Origin: Lumbricus rubellus
Taxonomy: Eukaryota > Annelida > Clitellata > Crassiclitellata > Lumbricidae
Assembly: GCA_945859605.1 (NCBI GenBank)
Contig: OX243824.1
Location: forward strand, 2,344,797-2,408,796
Direction: 5' to 3'
Length of the DNA: 64,000 bases
The first letter of the stretch is position 1. Every line of letters begins with the position of its first letter. Of this stretch, positions 1 to 8,200 are shown piece after piece. The notes below the pieces were generated by a model that ran no database searches, was not told where the DNA came from, and saw only the letters and a program-made list of their open reading frames with translations. Position numbers and translations under genes: made by a program.

Positions 1-401
1 AATCACTACAGGATTGTTAATTAGTGTGCTGGCGCAAACTTCACGCAGATAGTTATTCCAGTCTATAACCGTTTCTTTCGCAATTTCCAGTTCACACTCG
101 CAAAAACGAATGCTCGTCATTTCTTTGACCCAGCAATATACGAACAGGATGATTTGTCGGTAAGTTAGGCGTGATCCTTGTAGCCACGTGCCTTGTCGCA
201 GTGGGATGTTTTGCCTACACCATTACATGACGTCACTGAAAACCAGTGCGTAAATATAATATATGCTGTGCGTAAATACACGCAAACTATGGCGGTGAAC
301 TAACCGACAAGGTAGACAGACGAAACCTGTGGGGGTGAATTAACCGACAAGTACCAACTCTCTATAGCGTCCCGAAAGGCATAATGTTAACTGGGAGTAA
401 A
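1..401. other. Non-coding flank, nothing recognised
   Basis: No open frame with recognisable protein content and no clear repeat end is visible here. There is a short internal near-repeat of a phrase about a grown 'ggtgaactaaccgacaag' word near 292-350, which may be a small tandem duplication. Confidence 0.5.
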
Positions 402-611
402 TTATTCCGAATTTCCGATTGTACTGCAGCCATACAACTCATACGGGGCAATGCCTGAAGTAAGCGTTCTTGCAGCTATGGCAGTTGGCATCGTAGCAAA
501 ATATATTACCTCTGCTGAGGTCTCGATGTAGCTAAGTTCTTGTCCTTTCTTTGCCAGGGTGTCTGCCATTTCATTTCCAGATAATTCAATGTGACTATAT
601 ATCACGCACAA
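402..611 (-). pseudogene. RNase H fragment of a retroelement
   Basis: The minus-strand frame contains SHIELSGNEMADTLAKKG, which matches the C-terminal RNase H signature of non-LTR retrotransposon polyproteins (a His followed by GNExAD). The Asp of the NExAD box is a metal ligand in that family. Only about 70 codons remain, with no reverse transcriptase next to it, so this is a dead fragment. The clade cannot be assigned from so little sequence. Confidence 0.6.
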
Positions 612-652
612 TTATTCACTTAAACAAACAATACAAACAAAACACATCAATT

Positions 653-1003
653 TCAATGAGGGAAACCGCCCTCATCCATGTCCATTAGGGGCTTAGTAAA
701 AGAACCTGAAAAAGCCACAGCGTTAAAACGTTGTATAGTTACGGAAATGCGTTGGAATAAATTCAATAAAAAGCTTGATTCCCGGGGTTCTCCGGTAGCT
801 TCTGTAAGACGACGACCCAAATCTGAGATAAAGTCTAGGCCCTTGTTGTTGATCGGACGTAAAAGCAATCTTGTGCAGTGATAATCATTGGAAAACGGTA
901 TCACTGCAGTTGGTACATGTATATCAAATGAAGAGCGGAAAGTAATTAAGGGCTTGTGCAGTGGAAAATATGTGCTGGAAGGCGGAATAAGGCCAATTTT
1001 CAA
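653..1003 (-). pseudogene. Retroelement C-terminal fragment
   Basis: This 116-codon minus-strand frame carries the block SDLGRRLTEATGEPRESSFL followed by QRISVTIQRFNAVAF. Blocks of this pattern (DLGRR, then RE-FLFQR, then QR-NA) recur at the C-terminus of reverse-transcriptase-like proteins in many marine invertebrate genomes. Recognition is from that motif only. The frame has no neighbouring catalytic domain and is probably a decayed retroelement piece on the same strand as the RNase H fragment at 402-611. Confidence 0.4.
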
Positions 1004-1760
1004 GTCGATGACTATAAAAAGTCATCAGTTTTTGAACTGGCGACTAGAGAAAACTTGGAGAAATTTCGGATAAAGAAGTAAAACAGGTCATAAGAATCTT
1101 TGGCCGGCGACTTACAACATTTTTGGGAAACATTCGTGACAAAATGGTCGTCAGAAATTATTTTGGTTGATTAAAATATTATTACTGGTTGTGCAGTTCT
1201 TAAATTTTCTTTTAAAAGCCGTGTTAGAAAGAGACGATAAAGGTGGCTGGGGCATGTTGCTCGTATTGACAAGGATCGATGTTATTGATAATATTATAGC
1301 CTAGACTATTGTAGGTCTACGAATAGCCTATTACAGGTCTACGTGGCTGAGCAGTGAGCACTGAATGAGCCCCGCTTCAAAAGGGCCTACGTAATTTTAC
1401 AGCCTATGATAATTATTCATAATCGCTTAAACTAGTTATTATTCAACGCTTTTCGTCATTGAAACCGCAATTATAATAATGGTTTCCAATGACAACGGAC
1501 GACGCCTAAAGTCCACAGCAAGGCTTAATGGCGCCAGTATCACGTAATAATTTTAACATAGATTAGATAGGGAACATTCTACTTCTTCGTATTACATGTC
1601 CTCTGTTCTTCATAAATAGTTTAGATTTAACGCGTTAATTATGCAAAATTAAAATGAACGAATACGATCAAATTCAAAGTTTCTAGATGGCGTAATTTTC
1701 GATAAACACTCGTTAATATGATGCTCTCGTTAGATACTTTTTTAATGCGTTTGACTGACC
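1004..1760. other. Non-coding, A/T-rich
   Basis: No gene seen. Near 1006-1030 the words 'gactataaaaagtcatc' resemble the interior of the hAT-like elements at 60467-60897 and 61034-61402, so a decayed relative may be present. The rest is unassigned. Confidence 0.4.
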
Positions 1761-1762
1761 CT

Positions 1763-1770
1763 ATATAAGC
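1763..1770 (+). promoter_or_regulatory. TATA box of the U2-like locus
   Basis: TATATAAG starts 29 bases before position 1792, where the U2-like RNA would begin. That is the normal TATA-to-start distance, and some invertebrate snRNA genes do use TATA-containing promoters. No proximal sequence element was recognised. Confidence 0.35.
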
Positions 1771-1791
1771 TTAAGAAATATACGCAGTGTT

Positions 1792-1946
1792 ATCGCTACT
1801 CGGCCTTTTGGCTAAGTTCAAAGTAAAACTATTATGTACTCTAGGAGTGGTACAATTTATACTACTCCCAAGAGTGCAGCCTGCAAGGGTCAATGGCACG
1901 AGGTAAAACTCTGTAAGCCCTTAGCAGTAGAGACCGTTCGGTCATG
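1792..1946 (+). ncRNA. U2-snRNA-like structured RNA (candidate)
   Basis: The first 25 bases match the 5' end of U2 snRNA, including stem-loop I (CGGCC-TTTT-GGC), with one difference. After that the U2 branch-site pairing region and Sm site are absent. Instead there are three further stem-loops: a 9+5 bp hairpin at 1838-1875 (one G-T pair and a small internal loop), an 8-bp stem pairing 1882-1889 with 1918-1926 (one bulged A), and ACCG-TT-CGGT near 1935-1944. It could be a diverged snRNA gene, a SINE head derived from U2, or a chance pseudogene. The 3' end is a guess from the last hairpin. Confidence 0.35.
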
Positions 1947-2562
1947 GTAAGTATAGGTAAGTATGTTTCGCTTTGAACCCCCCCCCCCCACTCCCAACCC
2001 CCCCCCCCCAAAAAAAACCCAACAAAAACAAATAAAGTAGAACGCTACATAGAGCGTAGATTGCGGTCGAAGGAAAGGGCGCACATCAGTTCAACAAATC
2101 TGTATTCAGTGCTGCTATTATAGACTGATAGCCCGAGTTCCTCGATTCTCACACATTCTTTACATTCATGACTGAACAACTTTACTGGCTGTATCTCGCT
2201 GCCCGTATACAATTCAAAGTTCTTGTTTCGTGTTTTATGTCTCAATTCAAGTCAATTGGGCCTTGCTCCGAAGTATCTTTGTGATCTCCGGCTTCGCCCC
2301 CACTCTGCCACTTTGTTGCGTCATCTTAGGTCCTCTCATGAACGGCTTGACATTTTGTTCCTCTTGTCAGGAGAGCAACGGCATAAACCAGATGCTTTGC
2401 CTCCATAGAGAAGTCCCTCTCTATGGAATGGACTTCCGCCATCAGTTCGCTCGGTCTTTCTCTCTGGTAACTATCCTCATCGTTCTCTCGCTTAAAATCC
2501 TGCCTTTTTTGTCGGGATTCATTTGATTTAAAAGGAGCGCTCAAGCAAGTATAATCATATTC
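1947..2562. other. Non-coding with C-rich tracts
   Basis: Two runs of ten to thirteen C (about 1978-1990 and 2000-2009) are followed by A-rich sequence. Open frames at 2223-2544 exist on both strands but show no domain or repeat signature I recognise. Confidence 0.35.
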
Positions 2563-2840
2563 ATCGGCGGAGACTTAGGGAGAGTGGCCGGAGACGGTCC
2601 CCCTCAATAAATGTGTTGGGGGACGGTCCACGTATCCCCCCAATTGTTGAGTGTTACGACAAAAAAAAAAATGAGGTATTTTTTCTTCGGCCGGATGACA
2701 AAAAAGGTCGTCACAAATTTTGATCGCCAAAAGGGGAAAATTTCGTCGGCGACTCAATGATTCTAATCTCGCGTCCTTCCGTCGGCGCCACTCGTTCGCC
2801 CCCCCCCCCCCGACCCAGTCTCCGCCCAAGTCTCCGCCCA
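2563..2840. mobile_element. Small inverted-repeat element (MITE-like)
   Basis: The block opens with GGCGGAGACTTAGGG and closes with the inverse, CCCAAGTCTCCGCCC, with a second CCGCC-type copy just inside the right end. Length is about 280 bp. No clean target duplication could be fixed, so the superfamily is unknown. It contains C and A homopolymers and no coding capacity. Confidence 0.4.
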
Positions 2841-3137
2841 TGATCATATCTAATCTAATCTAGTCTAATAAAACGTTGTAAAGCGCTTCTCACAGCAAAG
2901 TTATTCAGAAGCGCTCTCAGCGTAACAGGCCAACGAAAACAGAAATATCGTCAAGCAGCGAAAAGATGCAGGTGAATAATTTCCTACCAGTCCTGCCACG
3001 AATTCCAGAGGGAAGGTGATTCCACATTAATGGATCAGCAATTATAGTAAAAGCCCGATGCTTGCTTAATTTGTTTGTGCGTGCACTTGTTATAGCACGC
3101 CTTCAAGATTTCTACTTAGAAGCGCTCGCGACTACAG

Positions 3138-3266
3138 CTCAGCGCTTTGGCGTGAAACTCCGATGCAGTGTCCGCGCTGCAGTTGGGAGCGCCTCTGAGT
3201 AGCGCCTCTGAGTAGATGACTTGAAGGGGCGCTATGACAAGTGCACATACAAACAAACAAGTAAAA
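3138..3266 (+). repeat. SINE family A fragment (3' half)
   Basis: This is the 3' half of the tRNA-derived SINE seen complete at 44625-44840: 'gctcagcgctttggcgtgaa', then the GGGAGCGCCTCTGAGTAG box, then CTTGAAGGGGCGCTAT and a tail of 'acatacaaacaaac'. The GCGCCTCTGAGTA box is duplicated in tandem here. The tRNA-like head is missing, so the copy is 5'-truncated, the usual outcome of target-primed reverse transcription. Confidence 0.7.
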
Positions 3267-3551
3267 TAAAAGTTTAGCCTCATAATCTAATATTTTTCGT
3301 GAAGATTTTATTATAAATTATCATATTAGAGTATCGGTTCTGATGGTCCGCGGCCATCTGCCCGGGGGGGGGGTAACCAGCAAGTCGTGAAATTTCTGTA
3401 TTCTAATTAAAAACATTGAAACGAACGGGTGAATTTTTTCAAGTTTTAAATATTTCTCCACATTAGTGACTACATGAAAGTATAAATGCTAAATAAAAAA
3501 TATATAATTCATGTATGTACTATGTAAACTAATTTTATATAACGTCGTATA
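3267..3551. other. Non-coding flank of the Polinton
   Basis: A/T-rich sequence with a run of ten or so G near 3364. No gene or repeat end seen before the Polinton target duplication. Confidence 0.5.
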
Positions 3552-3557
3552 GTGGTC
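3552..3557 (+). repeat. Left target-site duplication GTGGTC
   Basis: The hexamer GTGGTC immediately precedes the first base of the element (AGTAGAAGGG) and recurs directly after its last base at 19287-19292. Six-bp duplications are the hallmark of Polinton integration by a retroviral-type integrase. Confidence 0.95.
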
Positions 3558-4090
3558 AGTAGAAGGGAGTGTAGCAGTCTGACGATTTTATCCGCAAGCA
3601 AGGAAGAAATTTTACAGTCCACCCTATCCCGCTTCAAAAAATCAGCTCAACCAATACCAACCAATAACAAATTCATCGAAACTGTGGGAATTTCCAATAT
3701 TTTCGATTCGTCATGCACAAACCTATAACCAAGGATAAAACCACATACCACTATCACGGGAGGCCAAACCACCTCAACCGCGCGTCAATGACTCATCATC
3801 GATACTATTGGAAATCCCCGCGGTATCGATGATGCGCCATCGCGCTGTACGGGAAAAAATAAAATAGACAGACAGAAAAAAAAATAATCTTGTGTATAGA
3901 AAATGACTGAAAATATTTTCACAAAAAAGAATAAAATGCAATACTCGAAGAAAACTGATATTGAATTACGAAAAATCGCCGAGGAGAGCGGCTTGGTTGG
4001 ATATTTTACTAGACTGCGGAAAGCGGAGTTGATTGCTAAACTTGACGCTCACAACACACCTTCAATCTCGCCTAACGTTAGTTTGATCGA
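3558..4090 (+). repeat. Left terminal inverted repeat
   Basis: The outer ~295 bp look identical, base for base, to the inverse of 18992-19286. Similarity then continues with substitutions and small indels through the start of the SAP-domain reading frame to about 4090. The TIR therefore includes the first ~60 codons of the polymerase reading frame. High identity of the outer part suggests recent insertion or ongoing end-to-end conversion. Confidence 0.93.
3794..3834. promoter_or_regulatory. TIR hairpin, left copy
   Basis: CATCATCGATAC at 3794-3805 is followed 17 bases later by its exact inverse GTATCGATGATG at 3823-3834. The same hairpin lies in the right TIR at 19010-19050. It could be a replication-origin or protein-binding element; that role is inference only. 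Confidence 0.6.
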
Positions 4091-4505
4091 CCACAACGAA
4101 CGCCCATGCGAGATCATCGTCGTTGAGCGTCAACGCAATGGAAACTCATCCCCATGTGATGCACGTTTGATCGACCACAACGAACGCCCATGCGAGAACA
4201 TCACCGTTAATCGCCGACGCAATGGAAACTCATCCCCATGTGACGCAAGTTTGATCGACACCGACGAACGCTCATGCGAGATCATCGCCGTTAATCGCCG
4301 ACGCAATGGAAACTCATTCCCATGTGATGCAAGTTTGATCGACACCGACGAACGCCCATGCATGTATATCGTCGTTGAGCGTCTACGCAATGGAACCCTG
4401 CGTAAATTTATTTTGCTCTGCGGTCCCAACGACCGCCCATGCGAGATTATCGACGTCGATCGTCTCACAATGTCACCAAGTCTTCATTTTCGATCCACGA
4501 GTTGA
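3903..4505 (+). CDS. SAP-domain protein encoded from the left TIR
   Basis: Residues 1-60 are a near copy of the polymerase N-terminus (start MTENIFTKKNK), including a SAP-like helix-extension-helix (LRKIAEESG ... LRKAELIAKL) expected to bind A/T-rich DNA. From residue 60 the protein diverges into about four tandem 28-residue repeats (84 bp each, from ~4080) with the pattern LID-x-x-ERPCE-x-I, then RNGNS-PCDA; a degenerate fifth follows. The polymerase has nothing like them. The frame is intact, 200 codons, and its 3' end overlaps the convergent integrase end by 41 bp. It may be a truncated decoy or regulator sharing the polymerase DNA-binding head, or a by-product of TIR expansion into the gene. 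Confidence 0.6.
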   Translation: MTENIFTKKNKMQYSKKTDIELRKIAEESGLVGYFTRLRKAELIAKLDAHNTPSISPNVSLIDHNERPCEIIVVERQRNGNSSPCDARLIDHNERPCENITVNRRRNGNSSPCDASLIDTDERSCEIIAVNRRRNGNSFPCDASLIDTDERPCMYIVVERLRNGTLRKFILLCGPNDRPCEIIDVDRLTMSPSLHFRSTS

Positions 4506-5415
4506 ACGAGTCTGGGTATCCTAACCATTTCACGAGTGATTTCTTCCCGCGCTTCCTAATCACTTTTTCGATTCTAAATATTTCTTGAGTTGTTTTCTGT
4601 AGCTCCTGCTCGTAAAAAGAGCCTTGTATTTCCTCACCAGCAGAATCAGTAATCTTGTAAGTTGGCGGATCCGTATATTGAACCTGGGATACTACAAAGA
4701 CCTCCTCCACCCATCTAGTCGTATAACCCTTTTCAAAAATATTCTTCTTCCTAGTTATTTTGACTCGATCGCCGATTGAAAACTTTGGTGTAATAGGCTT
4801 AGAAATCTCGTCGCCGTATAAATTCATAAATACTGTCTTTTCGTTCGTTTTCATACTAGCCTTCGCGGGGGTCATTTTAATGGAAGAATGTCTCGTTTCA
4901 TTATAATTACTAACCATTTCGTCTAATACATCGATATATCTTCTAGTTGAATTAGCCGTAAAGTACTTGAACATTTTATCTTTCATCGTACGCACCCATC
5001 TTTCTACGATACAACTTTTGCCCTCGTTCTCGGTAGAATACAGCTCGACTAAATTCTTTACATTTTTATTATAAAATTCTTTCCCTTTGTCGCACCAAAC
5101 TTTGACCGGCTGTCGACCACCTCTGAGTATCTTCACGAACCCATCAGCTGTAGACTTCCCACTCTTGTCATGTAATGGAACGATCCATCCGTATTTCGAA
5201 AACACATCTATGACGGTCAATAGATATTTCACACCATCATTATCTCTAGCGAAGGCTTGCATGTCGATTAGATCTGCCGCCCAAATCTGGTCAATCCCGC
5301 CAACATAGACCCGCCTCGTCCTAAAATTTCTCACTACTGGTTTGTGTAATTCATTCGCTAATTGATTAGTCCATTTCAGGTCCTGCTGTAATTCTAGGCT
5401 TTTTTTAAACCTAGC
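4465..5415 (-). CDS. INT: Polinton integrase (DDE, with chromodomain)
   Basis: Retroviral-type integrase core: WAADLIDM holds the first catalytic Asp, WCDKGKEF the second, and VERWVRT the Glu. A C-terminal chromodomain (EIFRIEKVIRKRG ... WLGYPDSFNSWIENEDLV) would tether integration to modified chromatin. It catalyses strand transfer of the element ends, giving the 6-bp duplication. Only 28 residues separate the second Asp from the Glu, shorter than the usual ~35, so a small in-frame deletion in the core is possible. The frame is open upstream of position 5334 but has no AUG before the first catalytic Asp. It overlaps the end of the PLA2 gene in the -1 frame at a slippery sequence, so expression by -1 frameshifting from that gene is likely. 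Confidence 0.88.
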   Translation of the reverse strand, partial: ARFKKSLELQQDLKWTNQLANELHKPVVRNFRTRRVYVGGIDQIWAADLIDMQAFARDNDGVKYLLTVIDVFSKYGWIVPLHDKSGKSTADGFVKILRGGRQPVKVWCDKGKEFYNKNVKNLVELYSTENEGKSCIVERWVRTMKDKMFKYFTANSTRRYIDVLDEMVSNYNETRHSSIKMTPAKASMKTNEKTVFMNLYGDEISKPITPKFSIGDRVKITRKKNIFEKGYTTRWVEEVFVVSQVQYTDPPTYKITDSAGEEIQGSFYEQELQKTTQEIFRIEKVIRKRGKKSLVKWLGYPDSFNSWIENEDLVTL

Positions 5416-5918
5416 CCGAGACTCGTTTTAGCGGACAAAATAGGTTTGACTATCGCCCTCTCTATTCGTTCCCGCACGCTTGGATTAGGTATATTATTCA
5501 GCTGGTTTATCATTGCTCTATCAGCGACATTCCTAGAAGCCGTATCAGTGTGTTGATTGTATGCCAGGTCGTGAATATATGCCGCGCTATCTACCCTGTT
5601 TATAGGTTTGCTCCAATCTTTGGGGGTTTCGTTGGGATTCAGACGCAAATCTAGTCTAGTACCAGGGCCAGTAAACTGATGGCCTGGCAAATGTAATTCG
5701 CCCGGAAATTTAGCCCAAGGTAATTTAATGTTGCTAGTGGCAGCGTTCAGCGAACTAACTAGATCCCCACCTTGCACAACAGCGGGCGCCTTCACGAATT
5801 GAGTTTTTGTTTTTCCGCATACGACGCAAACACCTCTGAGTATCGTTCTCCCATTATTAGCCACGGCGTTCTGCACATCTCTCGTCTCGGTCTGTTCTTT
5901 ACATTTTACGCAATACAT
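5394..5918 (-). CDS. Zinc-ribbon and parvovirus-type PLA2 protein
   Basis: The 174-residue protein starts with a zinc ribbon (CxxC at 3/6 and 31/34), then a VP1-type phospholipase A2 domain: the calcium loop TGPGT at 83-87 and the catalytic His-Asp pair in AAYIHDLAY (H116, D117). In parvoviruses this enzyme opens endosomal membranes from inside the capsid; many Polinton-like viruses carry a stand-alone version. All key residues are present, so the domain looks active. The start is the first ATG, 29 bp from the divergently transcribed ATPase. The C-terminus (GLGLKKA) ends right after a -1 slippery heptamer that leads into the integrase, so the protein may be the N-terminal part of a PLA2-integrase fusion. 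Confidence 0.85.
   Translation of the reverse strand: MYCVKCKEQTETRDVQNAVANNGRTILRGVCVVCGKTKTQFVKAPAVVQGGDLVSSLNAATSNIKLPWAKFPGELHLPGHQFTGPGTRLDLRLNPNETPKDWSKPINRVDSAAYIHDLAYNQHTDTASRNVADRAMINQLNNIPNPSVRERIERAIVKPILSAKTSLGLGLKKA
5400..5409 (-). promoter_or_regulatory. Candidate -1 ribosomal frameshift site
   Basis: Read on the minus strand in the PLA2 frame, the sequence is T TTA AAA AAA GCC TAG: a canonical X-XXY-YYZ heptamer (T TTA AAA) overlapping a second one (A AAA AAA), two codons before the PLA2 stop. A -1 slip enters the integrase frame without meeting a stop. No strong downstream pseudoknot was identified by eye. Confidence 0.55.
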
Positions 5919-5947
5919 TTCGTTTTTTAATAATATATATTTTTAAA
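5919..5947. promoter_or_regulatory. 29-bp bidirectional A/T-rich promoter
   Basis: Only 29 bp separate the ATG of the PLA2 gene (-) from the ATG of the ATPase (+). The stretch is almost pure A/T (TTTTTTAATAATATATATTT). It must hold the core promoters of both genes or lie within longer transcripts; it fits the A/T-rich start-proximal motif seen before most genes of the element. Confidence 0.5.
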
Positions 5948-6736
5948 ATGGAGATTAGAGATATGAGTTGGGGCACAGCGCTCTCGAAAAGATTCAATAA
6001 TCCGTTGTTACCCAAAAGCATACGCGGTTAGATAGTTGGGAAATCGGCGTGTGGAAAAACAACGCTTCTTCTCAATCTTTTACTCAGGCCGGACTGGTTG
6101 GATTATAATAACTTGCAGGTGTTCGGTACTTCTCTGTTTCAACCGGAATATCGCATTATTAAAAAAGCATACGAAGAAAAATTGCCGAAAGAAGCGATCG
6201 TTTGGTTGTTTGAGCGGCGAGATGAAATCGTGGGCCGAAATGCGTCGCCAGACCTCGTTATGGAGGAAATAGCAAAAAACATAGACGCTAAATCCGATAT
6301 AATTGCCAAGTTCTTTGAGAGCGCCGACGATGTACCGGACCCGAGAGATTTGAGCGCTGAAAAGAAGAACCTGATGATTTTCGATGATCTTCAATTGGAA
6401 AAACAAAACAAATGTGAAACGTATTACAATCGGGGGAGGCATAGTAATGTAGATTGTTTTTACCTCGCTCAGAATTATTTCAAATTACCGCGCCAAACAA
6501 TCAGAGAAAATGCGAACTTTATTTGCCTGTTCAAACAAGACCTGAAAAATTGTAATCATATTTACAACGATCATGTGAGTACAGACATGTCGAAAGATGA
6601 ATTTAGAAAACTATGCAAAACAGTATGGGAACAACCTCATGGATTCGTGGTTTTAGACCTGACTAGCGACAAGTACAATGGTAAATACCGATGCGGACTC
6701 GACGAATTTTATATAATCGAGGATCCGCCCTTGTAA
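5948..6736 (+). pseudogene. ATP: Genome-packaging ATPase, interrupted by TAG
   Basis: FtsK/HerA-type packaging ATPase of Polintons, which would pump DNA into the capsid. Reading from the ATG at 5948, Walker A (GKSACGKTT, residues ~31-39) and Walker B (NLMIFDDLQ, ~140-148) lie in one frame and the arginine/C-terminal region continues to 6736 (262 codons, normal length). A single in-frame TAG at 6029-6031 (codon 28) sits directly before Walker A, where the family has a hydrophobic residue. A downstream ATG (6098) would give a protein without Walker A, hence inactive. Otherwise the sequence looks unmutated, so the stop is recent, a recoding event or a sequence error. Confidence 0.85.
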
Positions 6737-6765
6737 AAATTGTAAAATTGTATTGTATAGTAAAA

Positions 6766-7560
6766 ATGGAATCATCGCTTCTCAAACAGATATCAGAAAA
6801 CACGGAAAAGACGGCCTGCAACACGGAACCAAAAACATCATTTTCCATTTTTTTAAGCGAAAAGAGCACGCGAATCAGAACAAAGTTTAGTCCACTACTT
6901 GAACTGGAGAAGAATAAGAAATATGAAATGGCCTTAGTTGCCCTCGAGACGTACTATTCTTTTCCTAATATCGACGCGACAAACAACGTCTTCAGGTATT
7001 CGCCGAATTCCGACACGGATTGGGTAAACATTCAAGTTCCAGAGGGTTGCTATGAAATAACGGATATCAACGAATATATACAGAGGGTCATGAAGGGGAA
7101 TGGGCATTACGACGGAGTAAATGGAGATTACTGTATCTCAATAACACCAAACACCAATACGCTGAGGTCTGTGGTAAATATAGCAGCAGGTTATATGGTT
7201 GACTTTACGTCAAAGAATTCGATCGGAAAGGTTCTAGGGTTTGACAAATGGATCTATTCGGCTGGATACAACGAATCGGAGTACTTGGTAAATATAATGA
7301 GTGTAAGCAGCCTAAGAGTGGCCAGCGACATTATCGGGTCTTCGTACACTAACGGAACATCGGAAAACGTGATATATTCTTTTTTCCCAAACGTAGGCCC
7401 GGGTTACAAGATTATCGAAGTGCCGCATAATTTGATATATCTCCCGATTTTGCTATCTACAATTTCAACGATGGAAACGAGGCTCACAGACCAACATGGG
7501 AACCTACTAAATCTTCGAGGTGAAGAATTGGCGATTCGATTTCACATCAGAGAAGTTTGA
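6766..7560 (+). CDS. Minor capsid (penton-like, single jelly-roll) protein
   Basis: A 264-residue protein matching the conserved Polinton minor capsid family: the block ALVALETYYSFPNID ... NNVFRY near residues 60-85, then VPEGCYEITDINEYIQ, a long beta-rich middle, and a C-terminal block with VGPGYKIIEVPHNLIYLP and DQHGNLLNLRGEELAIRFH. It would occupy capsid vertices and anchor the fibres. The start chosen is the ATG at 6766 after TAGTAAAA; upstream codons in the same frame lack an ATG. The frame is intact. It lies 29 bp after the ATPase and 24 bp before the next gene, as in an operon-like array. Confidence 0.8.
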   Translation: MESSLLKQISENTEKTACNTEPKTSFSIFLSEKSTRIRTKFSPLLELEKNKKYEMALVALETYYSFPNIDATNNVFRYSPNSDTDWVNIQVPEGCYEITDINEYIQRVMKGNGHYDGVNGDYCISITPNTNTLRSVVNIAAGYMVDFTSKNSIGKVLGFDKWIYSAGYNESEYLVNIMSVSSLRVASDIIGSSYTNGTSENVIYSFFPNVGPGYKIIEVPHNLIYLPILLSTISTMETRLTDQHGNLLNLRGEELAIRFHIREV

Positions 7561-7584
7561 AAGTTTTTGTAATTTATTAATAAA

Positions 7585-8184
7585 ATGAGTCGTTACCTGA
7601 AAGTAAAAGTTAATATTCCAGAAGCGCAACAAGACAAAATTAAAAGATCGCTTGAAGCGGGAACCGGCGTGAGTATCAAACTATCACACGATGATTTGAA
7701 TGGTGAACACGTTTTGGCTCTCACCCAGGGGAAAATCAACAAAATGACGGCGGCGTATCAAAAAGGAACTGGCATGACTATTAAAATGAGTAAAACGCAA
7801 TTGGAGAACAACAAGAAAGTCGAAGGTGGTTTCATAGGCGCTATACTTCCGTTTCGTGCGACAGCGAGACGGTTCCTTCTGTCTAATGTGCTGCCAAGTT
7901 TGACGATGGGGGCATTGAGCGGTCTAGGCTCCTCGGCAACTACTAAGATTGTAGATAAAATCAGTGGTTCTGGTGTAATGTATGTCAAGAGAGGTGACAT
8001 AGCGTGCAAAATAAAAGCGGCCGGTTCTGGTTTGTAATTGTCCCCGTGGCAAAAAGGCGCCTCAATAACGGCATCCGGGTTGTACATGAAAACAGGGTCG
8101 GGGTATGCGAGTGTTGGCGAAGGACTTTTGTTGGGCCCTAATTCTCCGTTTCGAAACATTCCGATTCTTGGCATGATATTATAA
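7585..8184 (+). pseudogene. Small virion/membrane-active protein, broken by TAA
   Basis: The first 150 codons have two copies of a K-x(3)-GTG-x-(S/T)IK(L/M)S module (about 27-35 and 58-69) and a hydrophobic Gly/Ala/Leu stretch (GGFIGAILPF, then LPSLTMGALSGLG), a pattern seen in Polinton and adintovirus core or membrane-active virion proteins. TAA at 8035-8037 ends the frame, but the same frame continues with GLYMKTGSG-like and LLLGPNSPF sequence to a TAA at 8182-8184, so the original product was about 199 residues. The stop falls where an aromatic residue is expected after GSGL. The gene is probably truncated rather than fully lost. Confidence 0.65.
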
Positions 8185-8200
8185 TCTATTCTATTATAAA

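Noticed and set aside
5948..8184. A variant genetic code reading TAG and TAA as sense
   Set aside because: Both codons end other intact genes of the element and of the host, and each broken gene has only one such codon.
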